This document shows positions 7,792-15,440 of a stretch of 16,912 bases of DNA, piece by piece. The stretch comes from MGOM01 sp035693825 (GTDB taxonomy: Bacteria > Chloroflexota > Anaerolineae > Anaerolineales > E44-bin32). Location of the stretch: contig DASSGB010000248.1 in assembly GCA_035693825.1 (NCBI GenBank), forward strand, positions 1 through 16,912, written 5' to 3'. Below the pieces are notes generated by a model. The model had not been told where the DNA came from. It saw only the letters and a list, made by a program, of their open reading frames with translations, and did no database searches. Position 1 is the first letter of the stretch. Each line of letters opens with the position of its first letter. A program made the position numbers and the translations under genes.

Positions 7792-8741
7792 GGCGTCACT
7801 TTTTCATTCACGACCGACGTGGCGTGATCCAGAGCGGCTTCGGCCAGCGCCCGGCGGTCGGCAGGCTTGCGCATGAGCGTCTGCGCGACTCGTACTCGAA
7901 GCCCCCGCGACTCCAGGGCGGGCCGGAGGGCTGCGTCGGCTCGATCGATGACCATGCCGCCCAGCAGACCCCCATAGTGTTCCGCCACTGCCAAAGGCGA
8001 GGGCTCGATGCCCATTTCGCGAAAGATCTTGGCCGCCGGGCCCCGGACGGCTTCGCCGGCGATGATCGGGGAGACTGCAACGACAGGGCGCGAGGCGACT
8101 GCCTCTCGAATGCCGGGGACGGCCAGGATGGGGTCGATGCTGACCCACGGGTTGGAAGGACAGACGATGATGACTTCGGCCGCGTGCAGCGCCTCCAGGA
8201 CGCCACGGCCGGGCGCGCTCGATTCCGCGCCGTCAAAGCGAAAGCCTCGCACCTTGGGTTCGCAGGCGCGGGCGACAAAGTACTCTTGAAAGGGCAACTC
8301 GCCATCGTCGGTCGCGACCATGGTCCGGACACGGTCCTCGGTCATCGGCAGGAGGGTGTGGGGGATTCCCAGTTGGCGGCACAGGCCTTCGACGACATCC
8401 GCCGGCCTTGCGCCGGCTCGAAGCTGCTGCGTCCGAAGCACGTGCAATGCCGTATCGCGGTCACCGAGTCGGAACCACGTCGGCCCGCCAAGTTCTCCAA
8501 GCGTCTGCAGGAAGTTCCAGGTCTCGTCGCGCCGGCCCCATCCGGTCTTGGGATGGGCGAGGCCGGCGAGGGTGTACATCACCGTGTCGAGGTCGGGCCA
8601 GATGGCCAGCCCCAGGTGCTCGAAATCGTCCCCGGTGTTGACGATGATCGTGAGGCTTTGCGGCGGGAGGACAGCCGCCAGGCCATCGGCCAATTTCGCC
8701 CCGCCGACGCCGCCGGCGAGCGCCACGACCCTCAGCGCCAC
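7788..8741 (-). CDS. cofD: CofD/FbiA 2-phospho-L-lactate transferase, F420 biosynthesis
   Basis: The 317-residue protein matches CofD in length and motifs: LAGGVGGAK (8-16) for the guanosine diphosphate donor, NTGDD (35-39), IWPDLDTVMYTLAGL (47-61), PSNPWVSIDPILAVPGIREA, and the late SPIIAGEAVRGPA and HYGGLLGGMVID segments. It transfers the phospho-acid from the CofC product to FO, giving F420-0 or dehydro-F420-0. I place the start at the GTG at 8741, preceded by GAGG 7 bases upstream, which gives the usual N-terminus MALRVVALAGG. The open frame upstream to 9200 is a shadow inside the nitroreductase gene. It overlaps that gene by 10 bases and overlaps cofC by 4. Confidence 0.93.
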   Translation of the reverse strand: MALRVVALAGGVGGAKLADGLAAVLPPQSLTIIVNTGDDFEHLGLAIWPDLDTVMYTLAGLAHPKTGWGRRDETWNFLQTLGELGGPTWFRLGDRDTALHVLRTQQLRAGARPADVVEGLCRQLGIPHTLLPMTEDRVRTMVATDDGELPFQEYFVARACEPKVRGFRFDGAESSAPGRGVLEALHAAEVIIVCPSNPWVSIDPILAVPGIREAVASRPVVAVSPIIAGEAVRGPAAKIFREMGIEPSPLAVAEHYGGLLGGMVIDRADAALRPALESRGLRVRVAQTLMRKPADRRALAEAALDHATSVVNEKVTP

Positions 8742-9346
8742 TGCGTCACCTCGGAGGCAGGCCGCTTGGCGCGAGCCGCAGGCACGGCCGCCGGCCGTCC
8801 CATCAGCACCATGCCCTGAGGCTCCCAGCTTTCGGCGAGCCCGAGTTCGCGGCGCACTTCGTCGGGCGCGAACAGCGGAGCGCACATCCAGCATGCGCCC
8901 AGTCCCTCCGCATGCGCGGCCAGGAGCAGATTCTGGCCCGCCATGGCGACGCTCTGGGTCATCATCGTCCATTCGGCTCGCTGCCGGCGTTCGTCGGGAT
9001 AGCGATCCATATCTTCCGGAGTCATGCACACCACGATGGCCACCGGCGCTTCGGACAGGCGGCGTCGCGCCCGCGCCACATCCGCCTCGATGGCTTCCGG
9101 CGCGTGACCGTCGGCCTGTCGCTCGCGCTTCAGGCGCGAGGCCATCGCCTGCGCCAGTGCGGCACGGTCTGCCTCGCGGCTGAGCACGACGAATCTCCAC
9201 GGCTGCCGATTGTGCGCCGAGGGCGCCCGGCAGGCGGCTTGCAGCACTCGCTCGACGACTTCGAGTGCAACGGGATCGGGCGAGAATTCGCGCACCGATC
9301 GGCGGCCGTTCAGCACCGAGTAGAAGCCCTCGGCGGCGCGGTTCAT
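8732..9346 (-). CDS. Stand-alone FbiB-C-terminal-type nitroreductase, predicted dehydro-F420-0 reductase
   Basis: The 204-residue protein is a nitroreductase-fold FMN enzyme. It has NGRRSVREF (13-21), APSAHNRQPWRFVV (41-54), AEWTMMTQSVAMAGQNLLLAA and EGLGACWMCAPLFAPDEVRREL. These match the C-terminal domain of mycobacterial FbiB as I remember it, which in F420 biosynthesis reduces the phosphoenolpyruvate-derived dehydro-F420-0. In mycobacteria this domain is fused to the F420:glutamate ligase; here it is a separate gene, with the ligase encoded at 9791-10561. The start at 9346 overlaps the upstream PPOX gene as ATGA. Upstream in-frame codons lie inside that gene and are not used. A general nitroreductase role is possible, but position and motifs favour the F420 role. 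Confidence 0.85.
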   Translation of the reverse strand: MNRAAEGFYSVLNGRRSVREFSPDPVALEVVERVLQAACRAPSAHNRQPWRFVVLSREADRAALAQAMASRLKRERQADGHAPEAIEADVARARRRLSEAPVAIVVCMTPEDMDRYPDERRQRAEWTMMTQSVAMAGQNLLLAAHAEGLGACWMCAPLFAPDEVRRELGLAESWEPQGMVLMGRPAAVPAARAKRPASEVTQWR

Positions 9347-9744
9347 TCCGCGACCGTGACCGAATCCGGGCGGATGGAGAAGATGACCCGCACCTGTCCC
9401 GCCAGGGCCGGGTACGTGTCCCAGCCGCGGTACTTCCTGGCCAGCCGGTCGATGTGCGCCCGGCCGCCCGATTCGGTCGAAGTCACCACGGTGCCGCGGA
9501 CCTGCATATAGCGGTACGGATTCTTGGGGTCGGCGATCGCCAGAGCCACGCGCGGGCGCTTGCGCATGTTGCGATACTTCGTCCGCCCGCGGGCGGTGTT
9601 GATCCGGATCAGATCGTCGGCTACATCGAACCACACCGGCGTGACTTGAGGCGAGCCATCCGCCATGGTTGTGGCCAGGAAACCCAGAGCCTGCGCGTCG
9701 TCGTCGAGAAGGTCGATGTGGGAGGAGGGGATGAGGGGGTTCAT
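9343..9744 (-). CDS. Small PPOX/FDOR-family probable F420-dependent enzyme
   Basis: The 133-residue product is a split-beta-barrel flavin/deazaflavin oxidoreductase. Visible hallmarks are LATTMADGSPQVTPVWFDV early on, then NTARGRTKYRNMRKRPRVAL and DPKNPYRYMQVRGTV, the pattern of the Rv1155-like PPOX class annotated as probable F420-dependent enzymes. The ATG at 9744 (MNPLIPSSH) gives a normal family length; in-frame codons further upstream encode a low-complexity repeat-derived stretch and cofE antisense. The function is likely reduction of an unsaturated or heterocyclic substrate with F420H2, or F420 binding and handling in the biosynthetic cassette. It sits between cofE and the FbiB-type reductase, and its stop overlaps the next start. 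Confidence 0.82.
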   Translation of the reverse strand: MNPLIPSSHIDLLDDDAQALGFLATTMADGSPQVTPVWFDVADDLIRINTARGRTKYRNMRKRPRVALAIADPKNPYRYMQVRGTVVTSTESGGRAHIDRLARKYRGWDTYPALAGQVRVIFSIRPDSVTVAE

Positions 9745-9748
9745 GGGG

Positions 9749-9790
9749 TCCGTGATATGGGATTCGTGATTCGAGATTCGTGATAGGTGG
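9749..9790. repeat. Short tandem repeat of about 14 bases between cofE and the PPOX gene
   Basis: The 46-base gap 9745-9790 contains about three imperfect copies of a 14-base unit with the core ATCACGAATC when read on the minus strand. The first two copies share ATCACGAAT exactly and the third has ATCACGGA. No Shine-Dalgarno is obvious in it. It looks like a slippage-generated microrepeat or a degenerate direct-repeat spacer. Confidence 0.6.
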
Positions 9791-10561
9791 TCAGCGGAAT
9801 AAGTCTTCGTCGGCGGGTCGAAGCAGCTCGGCCAGCGAACCTTCGCGAAGAGGATACGGCAAGCCCCGGACGTGAACGACGGGCCGGCGTTCGCCGGCCT
9901 GGCCCATGAGGGCCGAGGCGGCAGCGGCGATTTCGTCGGCGAGACCGATCTGGGTGATTCGCAGGCGGTAGCCGAAGATGTCCTCCTCGCCGCGAAGGTC
10001 GACCAGGGCCGGGAAGCCCGACACGCCGATGGCCACGCCCACGACTCCCAGCCGCCAGGCGCGGCCGTGAGAGTCAATGATCAGCAATCCCAGCCGCTGT
10101 CCGCTCCACGACTCGAGCTGCTGGCGGAGCCGCGCGGCGGAGGCGTCGGGATCCTCCGGCAGCAGCAGGACCCAATCCTCGGGGTTTCCGGCTTCTCCGC
10201 TGACATTGGAATGATCGACCCCGGCGTTGGCGCACACGAAGCCCAGACGGTGCTCGACGATCACGATGCCGCGCTCGGCGCGCAGGATGCGCCGGCTCTC
10301 TTTGAGAATGACCTCGATCAGACGCGAATCTTTCCCTACCTCGCGCCCCAAGCGAGTCGCCTCGTCGGAGGGACGCACGTCGGCCAGGTTGACTCGGCGG
10401 CCTTCGGCCTTGGACACGATCTTCTGGGCGACCACCAGCACGTCCCCATCCTGCAAGTCAATTCCCGCCCGGCGCAGGCTTTCCTGAATCAGATCGCCCA
10501 GATCGTCGCCAGCCTTGATCAGTGGCAGATCGGTCAGAGCGGTGAGGGTCATGCTCGGCAT
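9791..10561 (-). CDS. cofE: Coenzyme F420-0:L-glutamate ligase
   Basis: The 256-residue protein is a stand-alone CofE, which adds L-glutamate residues to F420-0 using GTP. The N-terminal KAGDDLGDLI is followed by GDVLVVAQKIVSKAEGR, GKDSRLIEVILKES, CANAGVDHSNVSG (the nucleotide/metal-binding segment) and IIDSHGRAWRLGVVGVAIG, all standard for the family. The length of about 250 fits the archaeal type without the fused C-terminal domain of mycobacterial FbiB. The start is probably the ATG at 10561, with GGAAG 10 bases upstream; a second ATG at 10552 is also possible. It follows the fno stop by 7 bases. Confidence 0.94.
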   Translation of the reverse strand: MPSMTLTALTDLPLIKAGDDLGDLIQESLRRAGIDLQDGDVLVVAQKIVSKAEGRRVNLADVRPSDEATRLGREVGKDSRLIEVILKESRRILRAERGIVIVEHRLGFVCANAGVDHSNVSGEAGNPEDWVLLLPEDPDASAARLRQQLESWSGQRLGLLIIDSHGRAWRLGVVGVAIGVSGFPALVDLRGEEDIFGYRLRITQIGLADEIAAAASALMGQAGERRPVVHVRGLPYPLREGSLAELLRPADEDLFR

Positions 10562-10568
10562 CGCGCCG

Positions 10569-11249
10569 TCACTTCCGTTGGCTGCGCGGCTCCCCCGCGA
10601 TCCGGATGCCGGCGGCGCGCAAACCGTACTGCTTGTTGATGCCCAGCAGGATCGGCGTCAATCCCTCCAGGACGACCGCGTTCTCCAGAGGCCCGGCGTC
10701 CCAGCCCACCATCCGCGCCGCCTCGACCAAATGGAGGACCTGTTTGCGGGCTTCGGCGCTCCTCCCGGCGACGAGGACATCGCACGGCACGGGCCCGTCC
10801 TGCGCCAGGTGTACGTGGGAGATATTGTGGAACGCAGCCACCACTTCCACATCGTCGCCGAGGACGGACTGGGCTTCGGCCGCGGCGCTGCCCTCAGGCG
10901 GGACGTGCAAGACGGTGGTGCTCGGCGGCCGGATCGGGACCGTCACGTCGACGAGCACTTTGCCTTTGAGGCCGGCACGGATTTCCTCGAGGATGGCGCG
11001 ATGAGCATCGTACGGCACGGTGAGCACGGCGATGTCGCACTGCGCGGCGGCCTCGGCATTGCCGAGCCCGCGCACCGTTGCGACGCCGGCCTTGGTGTTG
11101 ATCTCGGCGGCGGCTTCCTCGGCGCGCGGTGGGCTTCGGGAGCCGATGATGATGTAGTACCCGGCTTTGGCCCAGCGGTAGGCCAGCCCCTTTCCCTCGT
11201 TTCCCGTGCCCCCGATGATCCCCAGGGTCAATATCAACCTTTCGCTCAT
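10569..11249 (-). CDS. fno: NADPH-dependent F420 reductase
   Basis: The 226-residue protein opens with the Rossmann motif LGIIGGTGNEGKGLAYRWAK (residues 9-28), then IIIGSRSP, the NADP-binding region that includes the 2'-phosphate-binding Ser/Arg, and later VVAAFHNISHVHL and LENAVVLEGLTPILLGIN, as in F420:NADP oxidoreductases (Fno/NpdG). It interconverts F420 and F420H2 with NADP(H), linking cellular NADPH to F420-dependent enzymes such as the LLM and PPOX proteins here. The ATG at 11249 has GGGAG upstream and lies 17 bases after the ssnA stop. An open frame extends upstream to 11711, but it lies antisense-like inside ssnA. Confidence 0.92.
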   Translation of the reverse strand: MSERLILTLGIIGGTGNEGKGLAYRWAKAGYYIIIGSRSPPRAEEAAAEINTKAGVATVRGLGNAEAAAQCDIAVLTVPYDAHRAILEEIRAGLKGKVLVDVTVPIRPPSTTVLHVPPEGSAAAEAQSVLGDDVEVVAAFHNISHVHLAQDGPVPCDVLVAGRSAEARKQVLHLVEAARMVGWDAGPLENAVVLEGLTPILLGINKQYGLRAAGIRIAGEPRSQRK

Positions 11250-11266
11250 CCCCTGTCTCCCTGTCT

Positions 11267-12631
11267 CTACACGGCCCCGTCGGCCGGAACGAAGCTGGCG
11301 TAGCGTTCCCACACTTTCGCGGCGAGCTCGCGTGAACGCGCCGTGATCGCCTCGACGTCGAGCGTCAGGAGGCGCCGATCCTGCATGAGGATCTTTCCGT
11401 CCACCATGGTCATGGTCACCATCGACTCGTGGAAGCCAAAGACGATGTGCCAGGGGAGGTTGCCTGCGGTCAGAGGCGTCGTGGGCGAGTAGTCCACCAG
11501 AATCAGATCGGCTGCCGCCCCGGGTTCGACCACCCCCAGCTTCCATCCCGGGAAGAACACTCCGGCCAGGGCCGCGTTCTGATTCACGGCGATGTCGACC
11601 AGATCGCCGCCGGGCATGCGCCGCGGGTCCCTGCGCCACAGCTTCTGCACGAGATAGGCCGCCTTCCATTCTTCCCACATGGCATTGGAGAAGCCGTCGT
11701 TGCCGAGACACACCCGGACGCCGGCGCGCCGCAGCGACTCGACGTCGGCCGCGCCCACGCCGTTGTTCATGTTCGAACGGGGCTGGTGCGACACCCAGCT
11801 GTGCGTGTCGCGAAGCACGAAGGCTTCACCCGCATCGACGTGCACACAGTGGGCGCAGATGGTCCGCTGGCCAAGGATCCCATGAGCCTTCAGTCGATCG
11901 ACGACCCGCTTGCCCGACTTGGCCAGGCTGTCGTACTCATCGGCCTCGTGTTCGGCCACGTGAATGTGGAAGCCTGCCCCCTCGGGTGCGGCGTTTCGGC
12001 ACGCGTCCAGCGTGGCGTCCGACAGCGTCAGGCTGGCATGCAGGCCGAAGTTGGCCGCCACGCGGCCTCCTGCCACGCCGCCGTTGGCGCAGCGCTTGAG
12101 GAAACGCACGTTCTCGGCGATGCCGGCTTCGGCGCGGGCCGGCCCGTCGCGGTCGGTGACCTCGTAGCACAGGACGGCCCGCAGGCCGCTCGCCTCCACC
12201 GCTTCCGCCAGGACGTCCAGCGAACCCTCGATGGCGTTGGGCGAGGCGTGGTGATCGATCAGAGTCGTCGTGCCATGGCGCACCGCGTCCGCCAGGCATA
12301 CCAGGGCCGAGTAGCGGACGTCCTCAGGCGTGAGGGCCTTGTCGAGGGGCCACCACAACTTCCGCAGGATTTCCGGGAAGTCCTTGGGAGGCCGCCCGGG
12401 GATCGCCATGCCGCGCGCAAAAGCCCCGTAGAAATGGGTGTGGGCGCAAATGTTGCCCGGCATGAGGATCTGCCCGCGCCCATCGAGGCGTTCGTCTTCC
12501 GGATAGCCGGCCAGCAACTCCCGCTCGCCGCCTGCGGCTTCGATCAATCCAGCGTTGATCCGGACGGCCTGGCCGGTGAGCAGCTGCTGGGACTCGCCCC
12601 AGGTGACGATGCGGACGTTGTGGATGATCAT
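11267..12631 (-). CDS. ssnA: SsnA-like amidohydrolase (chlorohydrolase/cytosine-deaminase superfamily)
   Basis: The 454-residue protein is a metal-dependent amidohydrolase. Predicted metal/catalytic residues are His64 and His66 (HTH in PGNICAHTHFYG), His224 and nearby His222 (HIHVAEHE), His261 (CAHCVHVD) and Asp312 (GNDGFSN). Segments LWWPLDKALTPEDV, TTLIDHHASP and SNMNNGVG closely resemble E. coli SsnA as I remember it. E. coli ssnA lies beside ygfM and xdhD, so the association with molybdenum hydroxylases recurs here. The likely role is hydrolytic removal of ammonia from an amino-substituted heterocycle or a related C-N hydrolysis. The start at 12631 overlaps the preceding hydroxylase stop as ATGA; the frame upstream to 12667 is only that gene's shadow. 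Confidence 0.87.
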   Translation of the reverse strand: MIIHNVRIVTWGESQQLLTGQAVRINAGLIEAAGGERELLAGYPEDERLDGRGQILMPGNICAHTHFYGAFARGMAIPGRPPKDFPEILRKLWWPLDKALTPEDVRYSALVCLADAVRHGTTTLIDHHASPNAIEGSLDVLAEAVEASGLRAVLCYEVTDRDGPARAEAGIAENVRFLKRCANGGVAGGRVAANFGLHASLTLSDATLDACRNAAPEGAGFHIHVAEHEADEYDSLAKSGKRVVDRLKAHGILGQRTICAHCVHVDAGEAFVLRDTHSWVSHQPRSNMNNGVGAADVESLRRAGVRVCLGNDGFSNAMWEEWKAAYLVQKLWRRDPRRMPGGDLVDIAVNQNAALAGVFFPGWKLGVVEPGAAADLILVDYSPTTPLTAGNLPWHIVFGFHESMVTMTMVDGKILMQDRRLLTLDVEAITARSRELAAKVWERYASFVPADGAV

Positions 12632-15423
12632 CCGGAGCTTCTCTTGGCGATCTCCCTCGCCAGCCAATCCTGATCGACCGGCAGTTTGCGGACGCGCACG
12701 CCCACCGCATGGTACACCGCATTCGTAATCGCGGGCGTCGTCGGAATGCTGCTGATTTCGCCGATGCCCTTGGCCCCATAGGGCCCATCGGCCGTCGGAT
12801 GTTCAACCACCAGCGACACGATCTCCGGGCTCTGGGTGATGCCGGGCATGCGGTAGCGTGCCAGTCGATCGGTGAAAACTCTGCCGTCCTCGACGATGAA
12901 CTCTTCCGTCAGGGCATTGCCCAACCCCATGATGACTCCGCCCTCGACCTGCCCAAGGTAGCCCAGGGGATTGATGACCTTTCCGACATCGTTGGCGGCG
13001 ATGACCGTCAGCACCCGGACCTCGCCCGTCTGGGTGTCGACTTCGACGTCGGCCGCCTGGGCGGCGAAGGAAAACGCAAAGTGCATCGAGCCGCCGCTCC
13101 CCAGCGGCTGGGTGGCGGGAGCCCAGTACTCGTACTTCGCCCGTGGGTCGCGGCCCTCCGCCTTCATCATCCCGACGACATCGCCGTAAGGCAGGCGCGT
13201 TCCATTGACCTGCGCCAGGCCCTCGACGAAGCGCACGTCCGCCGGCGGAACGTCGTAGCGCTCGGCGAGAGTGGCCGCCATGGCCTGCCTCAAGACGGCG
13301 GCCGCGTGGCGAACGGCGTTGCCGGTGACGTACGTCTGCCGCGAGGCGGTCGTGGGCCCTCCGTCGGGTGTCAGATCGGTGTCCGAGAGAAGCACATGCA
13401 CGCGGTCGGGCTCGAGATGGAGCTCTTCGGCGGCGATGATCTGCAGCACCGTGACCAGCCCCTGGCCGATCTCCGCCGAAGAGGTGCGGACCTCGGCCCG
13501 GCCGTCGTCGAACATCTCGATCTCGGCCGAAGCTTTGTCCGGCGCGCCGCCTCCCAGGCCCGTGTTCTTGAAACCGGCGGCGAAGCCCCAGGCTCGCTTG
13601 AGATGAGGCGCGCCGGGAATCCGGCGCGGCGCAAACGGATCGGCCCCGCCGGAACGGCGCCGCATCTCGGTTTCCACCTGGTCGATGCAGTCGATCAGGC
13701 CGACGCTTTCCGTCATCAGCTGGCTGGTGTTGGTGGTCGTGCCGACGCGCAGGGCGTTCATGCGCCTCAACTCGATCGGGTCGAGATCGAGCTGCTCGGC
13801 CAGCATGTCCATGGCCGACTCGACGGCGAACGCCGACTGCGTGACGCCGAACCCGCGGAAGGCGCCTGCGGGAGGGTTGTTGGTGTACATGGCGTAGCAG
13901 TCGGCTTTCACATGCGGCACAACGTACGGGCCGGCCGAGTGGGTCGTGGCGCGGGTCATGACCTTCTCGCCGAGCGAGGCGTAGGCCCCGGTGTCGCCGT
14001 AGAGCTCCGTTTCGAAGGCGGTGAGCGTGCCGTCCCGTCGGGCGCCGATGCGCACACGGATGCGTGTGGCGTGGCGCTTCGGATGGACGAGCATGCTTTC
14101 ATGTCGATCGTAGAGGATCTTGACCGGCCGGCCGGCGGCTCTGGCCAGGAGCGCGGCGTGAATCTGGCCGGCGATGTCTTCCTTGCCGCCGAATCCCCCG
14201 CCGACCAGCGCCCCGATGACGCGCACCTTGTCCACCGGCATCGCCAGGCAGCGAGCGATCTGATCCCGGTCGGCGTAGGGAATTTGCGATCCAACGACAA
14301 CTTCCAGGCGGCCGTCGGGAGTCATGCGGGCGATGGAGCACTCGGGTTCGAGGAAGGCGTGCTCGGTCATCGGCGTGAGGAACTCTTCTTCAAGAACGAG
14401 CTCCGCCTGACGGAAACCCTCCTGCAGGTCGCCCTTGCGCACTTTGATGTGTTTGAGCAGGTTGCCGGACTCATGGACCAGAGGTGCATCCGATTGCCGC
14501 GCCTGGACGGGGTTGCTGACGGCCGGCAGCGCTTCGTACACGGCGCGGATGAGATCCAGGGCCTGCGTGGCGATCGCGCGCGTGTCGGCCGCGACCAGCG
14601 CCACCGCGTCTCCGACATAGCGCACCTTGTCACCGATCCCCACCAGCGCCGGCCAGTCGTGAACCACGAGGCCGTGCCGCGGCTGGCCCGGAATATCCGC
14701 GGCGGTCACGACGGCGCGCACACCGGGAAGACGGCGCGCGGCTTCGACGTCGAGGCTCTTGAGGACGGCATGCGGCACCAGGGCCCGCAGCGTGCGGCCG
14801 TGGAGCATATCCGGGTACGAGAAGTCGTCGGTGAACATCGCCGAGCCGGTGACCTTGGCGACCCCGTCCGGGCGTTCCACGCGTTGACCGACGACCTCAA
14901 GGCCGCCGGAGGTCTCCATCGTTGGCGGGGCGACCGGCTTGCCCGTCTGCAGGCTGACGGCTGCAGCCTGGACGGCGCGCAGGATCGTGGGGTAACCCCC
15001 GCAGCGGCACAAGGTGTCCTTGAGCGCAACGCGAATATCGGTTTCCGATGGTTCGGGATTCCGTTCGAGGAGGGCGGCGGCGGTCATGATCTGCCCCGGA
15101 ATGCAGAAGCCGCACTGGACCGCGCCGTACTTGACGAACGCCTCTTGCACCGGGTGCAACCGGTCGCTCAGGGCCAGCCCCTCGATCGTGCGCACGCGCC
15201 TGCCGGCGACCTTGACGGCCGGCAATGTGCACGACAGCACGGGCTCCCCGTCGAGGAGAACGGTGCAGCTGCCGCATTCGGCTTCGTTGCAGCCCACCTT
15301 CGTCCCCGTCAGGCCCAACCGCTCGCGCAGCACGTCGCTGAGCATTTCGTTCGCCGCCACACGCACGGCCAGGTGGCGGCCGTTGACTTCGAATCTCAAC
15401 TCTGCCGTCTCAACCTTGTCCAT
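12628..15423 (-). CDS. Molybdenum hydroxylase, fused 2Fe-2S and molybdopterin subunit (xanthine dehydrogenase family)
   Basis: The 931-residue protein again fuses the iron-sulfur and molybdenum subunits. The plant-type 2Fe-2S domain has Cys45, 50, 53 and 65; the second cluster has Cys104, 107, 139 and 141 (CGFC, CRCGGY). The catalytic part contains GGGFGGK near 408-414, PPAGAFRGFG near 516-525 and GIGE with the catalytic-base glutamate near 889, the more usual sequence of the family. It lacks the XdhD-like segments of the gene at 1860, so the two enzymes belong to different subgroups. I choose the ATG at 15423, with GAGGGA 8 bases upstream; a TTG at 15429 is too close to that site. It follows its FAD subunit by 17 bases and overlaps ssnA by 4, suggesting that its product feeds the amidohydrolase or that the reverse applies. 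Confidence 0.92.
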   Translation of the reverse strand: MDKVETAELRFEVNGRHLAVRVAANEMLSDVLRERLGLTGTKVGCNEAECGSCTVLLDGEPVLSCTLPAVKVAGRRVRTIEGLALSDRLHPVQEAFVKYGAVQCGFCIPGQIMTAAALLERNPEPSETDIRVALKDTLCRCGGYPTILRAVQAAAVSLQTGKPVAPPTMETSGGLEVVGQRVERPDGVAKVTGSAMFTDDFSYPDMLHGRTLRALVPHAVLKSLDVEAARRLPGVRAVVTAADIPGQPRHGLVVHDWPALVGIGDKVRYVGDAVALVAADTRAIATQALDLIRAVYEALPAVSNPVQARQSDAPLVHESGNLLKHIKVRKGDLQEGFRQAELVLEEEFLTPMTEHAFLEPECSIARMTPDGRLEVVVGSQIPYADRDQIARCLAMPVDKVRVIGALVGGGFGGKEDIAGQIHAALLARAAGRPVKILYDRHESMLVHPKRHATRIRVRIGARRDGTLTAFETELYGDTGAYASLGEKVMTRATTHSAGPYVVPHVKADCYAMYTNNPPAGAFRGFGVTQSAFAVESAMDMLAEQLDLDPIELRRMNALRVGTTTNTSQLMTESVGLIDCIDQVETEMRRRSGGADPFAPRRIPGAPHLKRAWGFAAGFKNTGLGGGAPDKASAEIEMFDDGRAEVRTSSAEIGQGLVTVLQIIAAEELHLEPDRVHVLLSDTDLTPDGGPTTASRQTYVTGNAVRHAAAVLRQAMAATLAERYDVPPADVRFVEGLAQVNGTRLPYGDVVGMMKAEGRDPRAKYEYWAPATQPLGSGGSMHFAFSFAAQAADVEVDTQTGEVRVLTVIAANDVGKVINPLGYLGQVEGGVIMGLGNALTEEFIVEDGRVFTDRLARYRMPGITQSPEIVSLVVEHPTADGPYGAKGIGEISSIPTTPAITNAVYHAVGVRVRKLPVDQDWLAREIAKRSSG

Positions 15424-15440
15424 GGTCAACTTCCCTCATC

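Noticed and set aside
8742..9200. N-terminal extension of cofD to 470 residues
   Set aside because: It overlaps the nitroreductase gene in another frame and has no CofD similarity; the GTG at 8741 gives a standard CofD N-terminus.
9749..9790. CRISPR-like repeat
   Set aside because: The unit is only about 14 bases with no spacers, about three copies and no cas genes.
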